Shown here: in pieces, positions 1 through 6,679 of the stretch | Numbering within the stretch: position 1 is the first letter of the stretch | Layout: every line of letters begins with the position of its first letter | Notes under the pieces: generated by a model | Databases searched by the model: none | What the model was told of the DNA's origin: nothing | Seen by the model: the letters and a program-made list of their open reading frames with translations, nothing else | Made by a program: the position numbers and the translations under genes | IMG/VR virus record: IMGVR_UViG_3300048442_000857 | Span: 1 to 25,311 of that record | From: a virus | Strand: one strand, 5' to 3' | DNA: 25,311 bases

Positions 1-363
1 TATGCTTCACAAATATTAAGTCGAGCTCAAACTGGTAGTGGGATAGTAAGAAGAGCATGTAGAATGCCTTTCAACCAAATATTAGTTAATGCCGGTTATG
101 AATCAACCGAAGCACAAATGTTAGGTAAATATAAATTAGTAGAATCAGGTAATGATACTTGGGCCGGAATTAATGTTGAGACTAAAGAAGTCATTAACAT
201 GAAAGAATCAGGTATTATAGATCCTACTAAAGTAACTAGAACAGCACTTCAAAATGCTGCCTCAATAGCGGGTACAATATTACTTACAGAATGTACAGTA
301 GTAGAAGAACCCCAAGATGATAATCAACAACCGCAATTAGACCCAATGATGGGGATGATGTAA
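1..363 (+). CDS. groEL: GroEL-like chaperonin, C-terminal part (5' end outside window)
   Basis: The open frame runs in from the window edge, so only about 120 C-terminal residues are visible. They match the end of the GroEL equatorial domain: a segment resembling RRA...PF.QI..NAGYE, then the NV.T.E...M...GI.DP.KVTR.ALQNAAS.A core that in GroEL returns to the ATP-binding equatorial domain, and a tail ending MMGMM like the flexible GGM tail. GroEL forms 14-mer folding chambers in the cytoplasm. A phage copy probably folds capsid or other virion proteins, as shown for some giant Pseudomonas phages. An ATG at 64 lies inside the conserved domain and is not the start. The gene is followed after 18 nt by a small H1-like gene. 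Family assignment is firm; the ATP-binding N-terminal half cannot be checked here. Confidence 0.93.
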   Translation, partial: YASQILSRAQTGSGIVRRACRMPFNQILVNAGYESTEAQMLGKYKLVESGNDTWAGINVETKEVINMKESGIIDPTKVTRTALQNAASIAGTILLTECTVVEEPQDDNQQPQLDPMMGMM

Positions 364-381
364 ATTTAAATTTAATTAATT

Positions 382-549
382 ATGACAAAGCAAGAAATTT
401 TCGAACAAATTGACACTCTTTACAATTCATTTGTAGAGGAACACAATTCAACTACTAAAGCTGGAGCACAACGTGCCCGTAAAGCTATTGGTAGTATCAA
501 GAAATTAGTTACAGATTATAGAAAGGCTTCAGTAAATGAAAGCAAGTAA
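382..549 (+). CDS. Histone H1/Hc1-like small basic protein
   Basis: A 55-residue protein begins at ATG 382 (MTKQEIFEQI) and ends at TAA 547. The central stretch TTKAGAQRARKAIGSIKKL, with an alternating basic pattern, resembles the core of the short Hc1/histone-H1-like proteins common in Bacteroidota (typical pattern: KAAGTRARKALQELKKL). Those proteins are thought to bind and compact DNA non-specifically. Here it could condense phage or host DNA, but that is inference. The last 14 nt overlap the next gene. The match rests on a short motif, so a superficial resemblance of a Lys/Arg-rich helix remains possible. Confidence 0.7.
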   Translation: MTKQEIFEQIDTLYNSFVEEHNSTTKAGAQRARKAIGSIKKLVTDYRKASVNESK

Positions 550-814
550 TCCTGAAATTAATATAATTGAAGATAACGTTCTTATTGCCAGGCGAGTACC
601 GCCTGGTGATAAGTGGCGTTTAATAGCAAATGAACCTGATGGGCAAGTCCATCCTACTCTAACTGATGCCCTAGAAGCATATATGGTAAAAACAGGATTT
701 AAGGGAGATTATCGCTTAGCTCCTTTGAAAAGCGAATTATTTGCCATATCTTCCACGGAAGAAATTGTGGAACCAGAACCAGAAAAAAGATATTCAATAT
801 ATGGTGAGTACTAG
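536..814 (+). CDS. Hypothetical protein, 92 aa
   Basis: The protein starts at ATG 536 inside the end of the H1-like gene and ends at 814, overlapping the clamp-loader gene start at 801. It is mixed alpha/beta in composition. The first half contains ARRVPPGDKWRLIAN, and a short acidic segment (VEPEPEK) precedes the C-terminus. No known domain is recognised. The tight overlaps on both sides argue that it is translated as part of the replication operon. Its place directly before the gp44-like gene suggests a link to replication, but nothing in the sequence proves it. Confidence 0.7.
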   Translation: MKASNPEINIIEDNVLIARRVPPGDKWRLIANEPDGQVHPTLTDALEAYMVKTGFKGDYRLAPLKSELFAISSTEEIVEPEPEKRYSIYGEY

Positions 815-1712
815 AGAGAATACACTACTAAATGAAAAATATCGTCCTGATAATTTAGACAATTATGTTGGTAATCTTAATTTAAAATCAACATTAGCTA
901 AACAATTATCCCAAAATGATATCCAAAATTATCTATTTTACGGACCCGCAGGTACAGGTAAAACTACACTTGCTAAGTTAATAGTTAATAATTTAGATTG
1001 TGATTCACTTTATATTAACGCCTCTGATGAACGAGGCATCGAAACCATAAGAGACAAAGTATCAGGCTTCGCTTCAGTTGCCAGTATAAAACCCTTAAAG
1101 GTAGTTATATTAGACGAGTCTGATTTTTTAACAATTCAAGCACAAGCCTCTTTGCGAAATGTAATTGAAACGTTTTCACGTACTACAAGATTTATTTTAA
1201 CTTGTAATTTTGTAGAACGTATTATTGACCCAATTCAATCACGTTGTCAAACATTCAAAATAGTTCCACCAACTAAAAAGGAGGTAGCAGTTCATATAAC
1301 AGGAATATGTGATAAAGAGAATATAGGTTATGAAATTCCTTCAATAGGGAAATTAGTAAACAAGTATTATCCTGACATCCGTAAAATGTTAAATACTGTT
1401 CAAGCAAGTACTGTGGATGGCCATTTACAACTTGATGATAGTTTACTTATTTCATCTAGTTATATGGACTCTGTGCTTGATGAGTTAAAACAAGATAATT
1501 ATAAAAACATAAGACAAATAATAGCTGATTCAGGTGTTAATGATTTTGAAGAACTATTTAGATTTTTATATGATAATTCTTCAGAATACATGCCTGGCAA
1601 GGAAGGTACAGCTGCTATTTTAATAAATGAACACTTATATAAATCAAACTTCCGTATAGACAAAGAGATAAACTTAATGTCTTTAATTCAAAATTTAATA
1701 AATAATAAGTAA
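801..1712 (+). CDS. 44: Clamp-loader large subunit (T4 gp44-like, AAA+ ATPase)
   Basis: This 303-residue AAA+ protein is close in length to T4 gp44 (319 aa). Gp44 forms a tetramer and, with one gp62, loads the gp45 sliding clamp onto primer-template DNA using ATP. Visible motifs are NEKYRPDNLDNYVGN at about 11-25, Walker A GPAGTGKTT at 48-56, Walker B VVILDESD at 101-108, and the clamp-loader arginine-finger motif SRC at 147-149 (IQSRCQTF). An in-frame ATG exists at 741, but it lies wholly inside the preceding gene. ATG 801 gives a normal gp44/RFC N-terminus and the operon's usual short overlap. The Walker B acidic box reads DESD rather than the more usual DEAD/DEFD type. The gp62-like partner lies one gene downstream. 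Confidence 0.93.
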   Translation: MVSTRENTLLNEKYRPDNLDNYVGNLNLKSTLAKQLSQNDIQNYLFYGPAGTGKTTLAKLIVNNLDCDSLYINASDERGIETIRDKVSGFASVASIKPLKVVILDESDFLTIQAQASLRNVIETFSRTTRFILTCNFVERIIDPIQSRCQTFKIVPPTKKEVAVHITGICDKENIGYEIPSIGKLVNKYYPDIRKMLNTVQASTVDGHLQLDDSLLISSSYMDSVLDELKQDNYKNIRQIIADSGVNDFEELFRFLYDNSSEYMPGKEGTAAILINEHLYKSNFRIDKEINLMSLIQNLINNK

Positions 1713-1954
1713 TGGAACAACCTATCCAACAACCCCAAATTGATCTCAAAAATACCTCTGGTTTAAAAACTAGTGATGATAAAAGTATATTTCAACAAGG
1801 AGTTATTTTACGTAAAGTTTCTAAATTTGTAACAGGTACAAATGAAGATGCTATGATACCCATTCCCGTATTTTATGAACCTACTACTGGTAAAATACTA
1901 GCAGATTCAGTACCTAAAGAATTACGTGAAGAATTAGCTGATGAACTTATTTGA
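1712..1954 (+). CDS. Hypothetical 80-aa protein between the clamp-loader genes
   Basis: ATG 1712 shares one base with the stop of the gp44-like gene (TAATG), so translation is probably coupled. The N-terminus is rich in Gln and polar residues (MEQPIQQPQ). A compact region follows (GVILRKVSKFVTG...IPIPVFYEP..GKIL), and the protein ends in an acidic helix ELREELADELI. No family is recognised. It sits between genes for the two clamp-loader subunits and overlaps the second by 14 nt, so the three products are probably made together. A small clamp-loader accessory or regulatory factor is conceivable but not supported by any motif. Confidence 0.75.
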   Translation: MEQPIQQPQIDLKNTSGLKTSDDKSIFQQGVILRKVSKFVTGTNEDAMIPIPVFYEPTTGKILADSVPKELREELADELI

Positions 1955-2351
1955 TTGGCTTAAAGAAATAAACAATAAGAAATCTCCAGTTGGTTCCTTT
2001 TCTCAAGAGGATTGGGATCAATGGAATTCTTATATGGTACATCGATTTCTAAGTATGAATCCTAATCTTTTAGAGTTAGTAAATGAAGTACAATCGTTAC
2101 CACCAACAGATAAACAACAAATATATTCTATTTATAGGGAATATGTGCCCAAAAATAATAAATGGAGTAAATACATTAAATCAAATATTAAATCACAAAA
2201 TAAAGATTTAGTTACTTATTTTGTTGATTATTTTCAATTATCATCTCGTGAAGTAAAAGATTATTTAAGTTTATTAAGTAATAAAGAAATCACTAATTTA
2301 TTATCTCAATTAGGAATAGAAGATAAAGAAATAAAAAAGTTATTAAAATAG
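1941..2351 (+). CDS. 62: Clamp-loader small subunit (T4 gp62-like)
   Basis: This 136-residue protein resembles T4 gp62 (187 aa), the non-ATPase subunit that completes the gp44/62 clamp loader. The shared pattern as I recall it includes the [ND]xYMVxRxLSxxPxxLxxxNE-type helix (here WNSYMVHRFLSMNPNLLELVNE), the aromatic/basic YVPKNNKWSKYIK segment (T4: VPRGKRYGKWAKLVE), and a C-terminal helical part with KDYLSLLSN. It is shorter than T4 gp62, mainly at the N-terminus. The start at 1941 overlaps the previous gene by 14 nt. Near its end the frame contains A AAA AAG (2333-2339), a classic -1 slippery heptamer in the correct phase, four codons before the TAG stop. Confidence 0.82.
   Translation: MNLFDWLKEINNKKSPVGSFSQEDWDQWNSYMVHRFLSMNPNLLELVNEVQSLPPTDKQQIYSIYREYVPKNNKWSKYIKSNIKSQNKDLVTYFVDYFQLSSREVKDYLSLLSNKEITNLLSQLGIEDKEIKKLLK
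2333..2339 (+). other. Possible -1 frameshift heptamer A_AAA_AAG
   Basis: In the gp62-like frame the codons read ATA AAA AAG, giving the X_XXY_YYZ arrangement used for programmed -1 slippage in E. coli dnaX. A slip here continues with GTT ATT AAA ATA GTT, exactly the frame of the downstream pyruvyl-transferase-like gene, which has no ATG/GTG/TTG at its N-terminus. No strong downstream hairpin is evident, and the AGGA about 17 nt upstream is a weak stimulator candidate. In such AT-rich DNA the heptamer may also occur by chance. Confidence 0.35.
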
Positions 2352-3181
2352 TTTATAAACATACTAAAGATACTATAGCAGTAAATCCTGATAATAACTG
2401 GGGTGATAATATTAGTTATTTAATATTACAATATTTTTCTAATAGTAAAAACCTCAAACCCGAAAAAGTATTCCATTCATCTCATTTTGAATATTATGAT
2501 GATAATTTTACTTCACCATCGGGTAAAATTGTATCTGTAGGTAGCATAATGTCTACCACTAAAAAGGAAGATATAGTGTGGGGTGCTGGGTGTATAAGTC
2601 CCGGGGCAATTGGTGAAGATCCTTTAAAGGTATATGCTGTTAGAGGACCATTAACTAGAAAAGAATTAAATGATAGGGGGGTAGAATGTCCTAAAGTATA
2701 TGGGGATCCTGCACTTTTATTCCCCAAAATCTATAACCCACCACGTAATATAAAATATAAATACGGTTTGATTCCACATTATATTGATTATACTAATGAG
2801 TATGCCCTAAATATAATTACCTATTTAGAATCTCAAGGTGTAAAAATAATTAATATTACTAATAATACATTTAAATTTATAGATGAATTACTATCAGTAG
2901 AGAAAGTAATGTCTTCTGGGCTTCATGGTTTAATTGCTGCTGATGCTTATGGTATACCTAATATAAAAGTAATGTTAAGTAATCTATTAGTTGGGGGTAA
3001 ATTTAAATTTAATGATTATTTTAAATCAGTAGATAGAGAACTTATATTTAAAACATTTATAGATAATACTCCATCTATAGATAATCTTGAATTATTACCT
3101 TTTAATACTAAAATAAATTTTAACCCTGATATTCTTTTAAAAGCAGGCCCTTGGAATGATAATAATTGTACTTTTTTCTAA
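2342..3181 (+). CDS. Polysaccharide pyruvyl transferase-like protein (start codon abnormal)
   Basis: The family normally moves a pyruvate ketal from phosphoenolpyruvate onto a sugar of a surface polysaccharide. Recognisable parts are NWGDNISYLI near the N-terminus, VGSIM...DIVWGAG, VYAVRGPLTRKEL, YGDPALLFP, and SSGLHGLIAADAYGIPNI near the C-terminus. The first ATG is at 2549, yet NWGDNISYLI and VGSIM, clear N-terminal domain sequence, lie upstream of it in the same frame. The frame opens after TAA 2324 and contains no ATG, GTG or TTG before 2549. I place the start at ATT 2342 (I-K-I-V-Y), overlapping the gp62-like stop. ATA 2348 or a -1 frameshift from gp62 are alternatives. About 279 residues from 2342. 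Confidence 0.78.
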   Translation: MKIVYKHTKDTIAVNPDNNWGDNISYLILQYFSNSKNLKPEKVFHSSHFEYYDDNFTSPSGKIVSVGSIMSTTKKEDIVWGAGCISPGAIGEDPLKVYAVRGPLTRKELNDRGVECPKVYGDPALLFPKIYNPPRNIKYKYGLIPHYIDYTNEYALNIITYLESQGVKIINITNNTFKFIDELLSVEKVMSSGLHGLIAADAYGIPNIKVMLSNLLVGGKFKFNDYFKSVDRELIFKTFIDNTPSIDNLELLPFNTKINFNPDILLKAGPWNDNNCTFF

Positions 3182-3846
3182 TGAAAATCCATTTAATACA
3201 AATATCATCTAACCCACAAGATCTTAAAGAGATTAAATCTTATAATGATTTACAAAAATTAAATGTAGATTATATTAGACATATTAATCCTAATTTTACT
3301 GAATTACCTCCCTCTAATTTAGCTTTTGGTGATATTAGCGATATAAAAATAAATAAAAAGTATAATGAATGGGGTTTAACACCCGCTCATTATGGTTGTT
3401 TCAAATCACATTCCCAAGCTATAGCTTCAGCAATGTGTAAAGATAACCCCACTATCATATGTGAAAATGATGTTCAAATACTTGATTATGAATTAATGAA
3501 TAAAAAAATTCAAATTGGTGCTGAATACATGTTAAAAAATAAATATAAAATTTTAAGATTAGAAACCCCCACTTTTAAAATTGAAAAAAATAGAGGGTGT
3601 TATAAACAACTTACAAATGATTTATGGGAAAGCAATAGAATGATAGGAGCATATTGCTACATGGTTAATCCAAATGAAAAATTATGGTGGTTAGAAACAA
3701 TTTTAAAGAAAGGTTGGCATGCCTGGGATATTTTCTTAAATTATACATTTCAGTCTGAGCATTTGCCGATGTTAAGCTTTAAAGAAGAACTTACTTACTT
3801 TTATGAAGGAGGTTCAATTATAGATCCTAATACTAATGAAAAATAA
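3181..3846 (+). CDS. Glycosyltransferase family 25-like
   Basis: GT25 enzymes add galactose or glucose to lipooligosaccharide cores or to proteins. This 221-residue protein has a GT25-like layout: a beta-strand start MKIHLIQISS, LTPAHYGCFKSHSQA at about 66-80 (the G..GC..SH pattern of the family), and IICENDVQI at about 93-100 as the acidic metal/donor-binding site (usually EDD, here END). YCYMVNPN near 160 resembles the family's A.Y.V... segment. ATG 3181 overlaps the preceding stop (TAATG), and a TTG at 3166 in the same frame is rejected as the start. It lies next to the pyruvyl-transferase-like gene, so both may act on the same glycan. Donor and acceptor cannot be deduced. Confidence 0.75.
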   Translation: MKIHLIQISSNPQDLKEIKSYNDLQKLNVDYIRHINPNFTELPPSNLAFGDISDIKINKKYNEWGLTPAHYGCFKSHSQAIASAMCKDNPTIICENDVQILDYELMNKKIQIGAEYMLKNKYKILRLETPTFKIEKNRGCYKQLTNDLWESNRMIGAYCYMVNPNEKLWWLETILKKGWHAWDIFLNYTFQSEHLPMLSFKEELTYFYEGGSIIDPNTNEK

Positions 3847-3852
3847 ATACTA

Positions 3853-4083
3853 ATGAAAAAAGAACTATTTGACATGTTAATGTCCGAAGCGGTTGCTGAA
3901 AGAAACAAAGCAATCCTAACCCTTAATTTGCTAAGTGAACACCCAGCGGGGATTGGAGACCATTCAACTAAAGATTTTTATGAAAATGCTACTGAAGCAC
4001 TTACTACTCTAGTAGATGCTGACGATAAAATAGAAGCATTAAATAGGTACTTTACTTCTCCAAAACAACAAGTAAATGGGTGA
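3853..4083 (+). CDS. Hypothetical helical protein, 76 aa
   Basis: The start is ATG 3853, six nt after the previous stop. The sequence is predominantly alpha-helical in character (KKELFDMLMSEAVAERNKAILTLNLL, then ENATEALTTLVDADDKIEALNRYF), with a small Gly/His loop HPAGIGDH between the helices. This suggests a helical hairpin. No family is recognised. It overlaps the DUF1599-like gene by 8 nt and is probably co-translated with it. A partner or regulatory subunit of that protein is possible, but only from position. Confidence 0.75.
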   Translation: MKKELFDMLMSEAVAERNKAILTLNLLSEHPAGIGDHSTKDFYENATEALTTLVDADDKIEALNRYFTSPKQQVNG

Positions 4084-4495
4084 TTCACGTCAAAAATATT
4101 TAGAAACTCGTACTGATGAAGTAATTCCACTTTCAAAAGCTAAAAAACTACCTAAGTATGATGCTGTAGTTTCACTTTTTGAAAATGAATACCCGGACTT
4201 ATCTAAGGAATTTAAAAATATTCAAAATGAAATGTATCAAATGTTTGCTCGCAAACATATGGATTATGGATTAAATAATATTGCTCTGGGTGGTGATTTA
4301 AATAATAAAGAAGATAAAAAGTTTTCACTTACTGGTTTAGCAATTAGGTTAACAGATAAAATTTCTAGATTAAAAAACCTTCTTATTAATGGGAAGAATT
4401 TTGTTAAAGCCGAGAGTATGGAAGATACATTTATTGATATAGCTAATTATGGGATAATTGGTTTATTAGTAGGGCGTAATAAATGGAAAAAATAA
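4076..4495 (+). CDS. DUF1599 / nucleotide modification associated domain 1-like protein
   Basis: A 139-residue protein with the features I associate with DUF1599 (Nmad1): ARKHMDYGLNNIALGG near the middle, then the hallmark GLAIRLTDKISRLKNLL, and the C-terminal ESMEDTFIDIANYGIIGLLV. The family is helical, often found in phages, and proposed from genome context to act on modified nucleotides or deoxynucleotides. The biochemical role is unproven. The acidic and His residues (KHMDYG, ESMEDTFID) look like a metal/nucleotide site similar to MazG-type folds. The downstream neighbour is a kinase-like gene two nt away, and a thymidylate synthase is encoded elsewhere in the window. Confidence 0.8.
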   Translation: MGDSRQKYLETRTDEVIPLSKAKKLPKYDAVVSLFENEYPDLSKEFKNIQNEMYQMFARKHMDYGLNNIALGGDLNNKEDKKFSLTGLAIRLTDKISRLKNLLINGKNFVKAESMEDTFIDIANYGIIGLLVGRNKWKK

Positions 4496-4496
4496 A

Positions 4497-4925
4497 ATGA
4501 TATATTGGTTTACAGGCCAGCCATGTGCTGGAAAAACAGTTTTAGCTAATAAGCTTAAAAAAGAAATACCCGGAGCATTTAGAATAGATGGTGATGATAT
4601 GAGAGAGTTATTCTCTAATAAAGATTATTCTATTAATGGTAGAGTTATCAATGTTGGTACAGCACAACGTATAGCTCAGTACTTAAATAATCAAGGTAAG
4701 GATATAATAGTATCTTTAGTTTCCCCATATATTGATCAAAGAGAAGATTTTAAAACACTAATGGGTGATCAAATAATAGAATTTTATGTACATACAACTG
4801 AACCTAGAGAAAGAGACCATTTTAAAGCAATAGCTTATTCTCCACCACTAACTAACTTTGTAGATATTGATACTACTTACGATACAAAAGAACAATCATT
4901 TGAAAAAATACTAAATGAAATATAG
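4497..4925 (+). CDS. cysC: Adenylylsulfate (APS) kinase-like P-loop kinase
   Basis: APS kinase phosphorylates APS to the sulfate donor PAPS. At 142 residues this is shorter than typical CysC (about 200). Visible motifs: P-loop GQPCAGKT at 7-14 (CysC usually GLSGSGKS), DGDDMRELF at 31-39 matching the DGD..R substrate motif, SLVSPYIDQRE at 73-83 matching the CysC SPY..R segment, and NFVDIDTTYD near 120-129 matching the FTGIDDPYE region. The stretch before it (RDHFKAIAYSPP) differs from the usual RDPKGLY, so specificity may have changed. The following two genes, a nucleotidyltransferase and a DUF2061 membrane protein, fit a sulfate-activation cluster. A different small-molecule kinase remains possible. 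Confidence 0.72.
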   Translation: MIYWFTGQPCAGKTVLANKLKKEIPGAFRIDGDDMRELFSNKDYSINGRVINVGTAQRIAQYLNNQGKDIIVSLVSPYIDQREDFKTLMGDQIIEFYVHTTEPRERDHFKAIAYSPPLTNFVDIDTTYDTKEQSFEKILNEI

Positions 4926-5268
4926 TTTATTTATAGGTAGGTGGCAACCTTTACATAAAGGTCACTTATGGTTAATAAATCAACGTTTAAAAGAAGGTAA
5001 GAATGTTTGCCTTGCTATTCGAGATGTTGAACCAAATAAAAACCAACCTTGGACTGCTAAAGAGATTGAAAAAATGGTACACGAAGGTGAATTAAAAGAA
5101 TTAATACAAGATGGTAAAGTTATCACAACTATCATCCCAGATATAGAATCAATTAATTATGGCAGAGGAGTTGGTTATGAAGTAATCGAGCATTTTCCCC
5201 CTGAAGATATAAAAGAAATATCCGCTACAAAAATTAGAGAACAAATGCGAAAAGATGGTAAACTATAA
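4915..5268 (+). CDS. HxGH-type nucleotidyltransferase
   Basis: This 117-residue protein has both nucleotidyltransferase-superfamily signatures: FIGRWQPLHKGH at 6-17, holding HxGH, and ISATKIR at 102-108. Family members join a nucleoside monophosphate to a phosphorylated or sulfated substrate (cytidylyltransferases, NMN adenylyltransferase, PPAT, ATP sulfurylase). The opening resembles NadR/NMNAT-type enzymes, but no substrate can be assigned. Because it overlaps the APS-kinase-like gene by 11 nt and is followed by a DUF2061 gene, a role in making activated sulfate (APS) or another activated surface-sugar precursor is a reasonable inference. At 117 residues it is a minimal version of the fold. 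Confidence 0.75.
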   Translation: MKYSLFIGRWQPLHKGHLWLINQRLKEGKNVCLAIRDVEPNKNQPWTAKEIEKMVHEGELKELIQDGKVITTIIPDIESINYGRGVGYEVIEHFPPEDIKEISATKIREQMRKDGKL

Positions 5269-5461
5269 AAGACACATACTAAAAACAATTAGTTGGAGAA
5301 TTATAGGTACATTAGATACTATGTTACTTTCAGGTTTAATTACTGGATCTTGGGAACTTGGTCTTACTATTGGAAGTATAGAAGTATTAACTAAAATGGT
5401 TCTTTATTTTTTTCACGAAAGAGCCTGGTATAAATTCAGTAAATACGGTATAAAAAAATAA
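5255..5461 (+). CDS. DUF2061 membrane protein
   Basis: A 68-residue protein matching DUF2061: KTISWRIIGTLDTMLLSG near residues 10-27, GLTIGSIEVLTKMVLYFFHERAW to about residue 58. It has two hydrophobic segments (roughly 16-32 and 36-53) and the family's characteristic closing HERAWYK. DUF2061 proteins are inner-membrane proteins of unknown activity, and in bacteria I recall them beside or fused to cysC/cysD-type sulfate-activation genes. Here it directly follows an APS-kinase-like and a nucleotidyltransferase gene and overlaps the latter by 14 nt. The conserved linkage supports a role connected with activated sulfate or its use at the membrane. Confidence 0.85.
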   Translation: MVNYKRHILKTISWRIIGTLDTMLLSGLITGSWELGLTIGSIEVLTKMVLYFFHERAWYKFSKYGIKK

Positions 5462-5463
5462 TT

Positions 5464-6432
5464 TTGGCTAAAAAAATTCCTAAAATAGTAAAGGAGATTA
5501 GGAATAATCCTCCCCAACCTATAAACTTTGCATTCCAAAAGAATATTTCATATTCTCAAATGTCATTATTTAGATCTTGTCCTTATAGATGGAAACTCCA
5601 ATATAAAGATAAAATAAAAGTATTCACTTCATCTATTCATACTGTATTTGGTACAGCAATACATGAAACTATGCAAGAATATCTTACAGTAATGTATGAT
5701 AAATCAGCTCGTGTAGCTGATGAAATAGATTTAGAAGATTTATTTCAAACTAATTTTATAAGTGAATACCAAAAACAATATAAATCAAATAATAATGAAC
5801 ATTTCTCTTCAGCTGAAGAAATGAGAGAATTTTTTGAAGATGGAGTTGCGATTTTAAATTGGTTTAGGAAAAAACGAAGTAAATATTTTTCAAAACGAGG
5901 ATGGCATTTAGTAGGGTGTGAAATACCACTTACAATTGCCCCCAATAAAATGTATAATAATATTTTGTATACAGGATATTTAGATGTAGTTTTATATAAT
6001 GAAAATACTGGGGAATTTAAAATTATAGATATTAAAACTAGTACTCGTGGGTGGAAAGAAAAAGATAAAAAAAATGAAGATAAACAATTTCAATTATTAC
6101 TTTATAAACAATTCTTTTCTGAACAATATCATATCCCAATAGATAATATTAGTATTGAATTTTTCATTGTTAAACGTAAGGTATTAGAATGGGATGATGA
6201 TAATATTAAATCACCACATCAAGCATATAGAGTACAAATATTTAACCCACCAAGTGGTAAAATTAAGTTGGGCAGAGCAAATAAAGCAATACAAGATTTT
6301 ATTAGAGAATGTTTTGTATCAAGTGGAGAAATAAAAGAAATTACTTATCCTAAATCCCCAAGTAAGTGGAATTGTGGATTTTGCCCCTTTAAGGAAGATT
6401 TAAATCTTTGTGGAGAAGGATTAAAATTTTAA
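5464..6432 (+). CDS. PD-(D/E)XK nuclease, RecB/Cas4-like, probable Fe-S cluster
   Basis: A 322-residue nuclease of the RecB/AddB/Cas4 type. Motifs in order: SYSQMSLFRSCPYRWK at 29-43 (family N-terminal signature with Cys39), GTAIHE at 63-68, catalytic Asp in GYLDVVL at 171-177, IIDIKTS at 187-193 (D189, K191), and Q210...Y214 (QFQLLLY). The C-terminal Cys304-x2-Cys307-x8-Cys316, with Cys39, fits the four-cysteine Fe-S staple of Cas4/AddB. It probably processes DNA ends during phage recombination or host DNA breakdown. The start is TTG 5464, three nt after the previous stop. The first ATG (5557) would cut into the N-terminal motif. Confidence 0.88.
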   Translation: MAKKIPKIVKEIRNNPPQPINFAFQKNISYSQMSLFRSCPYRWKLQYKDKIKVFTSSIHTVFGTAIHETMQEYLTVMYDKSARVADEIDLEDLFQTNFISEYQKQYKSNNNEHFSSAEEMREFFEDGVAILNWFRKKRSKYFSKRGWHLVGCEIPLTIAPNKMYNNILYTGYLDVVLYNENTGEFKIIDIKTSTRGWKEKDKKNEDKQFQLLLYKQFFSEQYHIPIDNISIEFFIVKRKVLEWDDDNIKSPHQAYRVQIFNPPSGKIKLGRANKAIQDFIRECFVSSGEIKEITYPKSPSKWNCGFCPFKEDLNLCGEGLKF

Positions 6433-6438
6433 ATATCT

Positions 6439-6455
6439 TGATATATGTATTATCA
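6439..6455 (+). promoter_or_regulatory. Small inverted repeat upstream of the RHH-like gene
   Basis: TGATA (6439-6443) and TATCA (6451-6455) form a 5-bp inverted repeat with a 7-nt spacer in the 47-nt gap before the ribbon-helix-helix-like gene. This is the largest gap in the first 14.8 kb. RHH proteins often bind such short palindromes to control their own gene, so it is a candidate operator. It is short enough to be chance, and no clear promoter accompanies it. Confidence 0.25.
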
Positions 6456-6479
6456 TAAAAACGTTTTAAAATAAAGATT

Positions 6480-6665
6480 ATGCCAACAAAAGACATGACA
6501 CTAACAAGTGTAAAAGTAAAAAGTGATTTATTTGAAAATTTTAAAATTGAGTGTGTAAAACGCAAATTTTCTTTTCAAAAACTTGCCGATCGAGCTATTT
6601 ATTTGTATCTTACTGATGAAGATTTTCGTAAACAAATTGCAAACCAAAATAATCTCGAACTGTAA
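6480..6665 (+). CDS. Small ribbon-helix-helix-like DNA-binding protein
   Basis: The 61-residue sequence has the length and layout of Arc/MetJ/CopG-type repressors: an N-terminal beta-strand with alternating residues (TSVKVKSDLFENF), a first helix (ENFKIECVKRK), a turn, and a second helix (SFQKLADRAIYLYL). Such proteins dimerise through the strand and insert it into the DNA major groove. The gene is preceded by a 47-nt gap with a small inverted repeat, and followed by the long glycan locus, which it might regulate. The fold is inferred from pattern only; a non-DNA-binding phage protein with the same shape is possible. Confidence 0.6.
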   Translation: MPTKDMTLTSVKVKSDLFENFKIECVKRKFSFQKLADRAIYLYLTDEDFRKQIANQNNLEL

Positions 6666-6679
6666 ATTTTAATAAATAA

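Noticed and set aside
741-800. Upstream in-frame ATG for the gp44-like gene
   Set aside because: Residues from 741 to 800 overlap the previous gene entirely and are unlike any clamp-loader N-terminus; ATG 801 begins immediately before the conserved NEKYRPDN segment.
2494-2727. Reverse-strand open frame inside the pyruvyl-transferase-like gene
   Set aside because: It is a shadow of a well-supported + strand gene with recognisable domain motifs. All real genes here are on the + strand.
3166-3180. TTG start for the GT25-like gene
   Set aside because: The ATG at 3181 gives the MKIHLIQIS family-type start and the TAATG coupling seen at other junctions.
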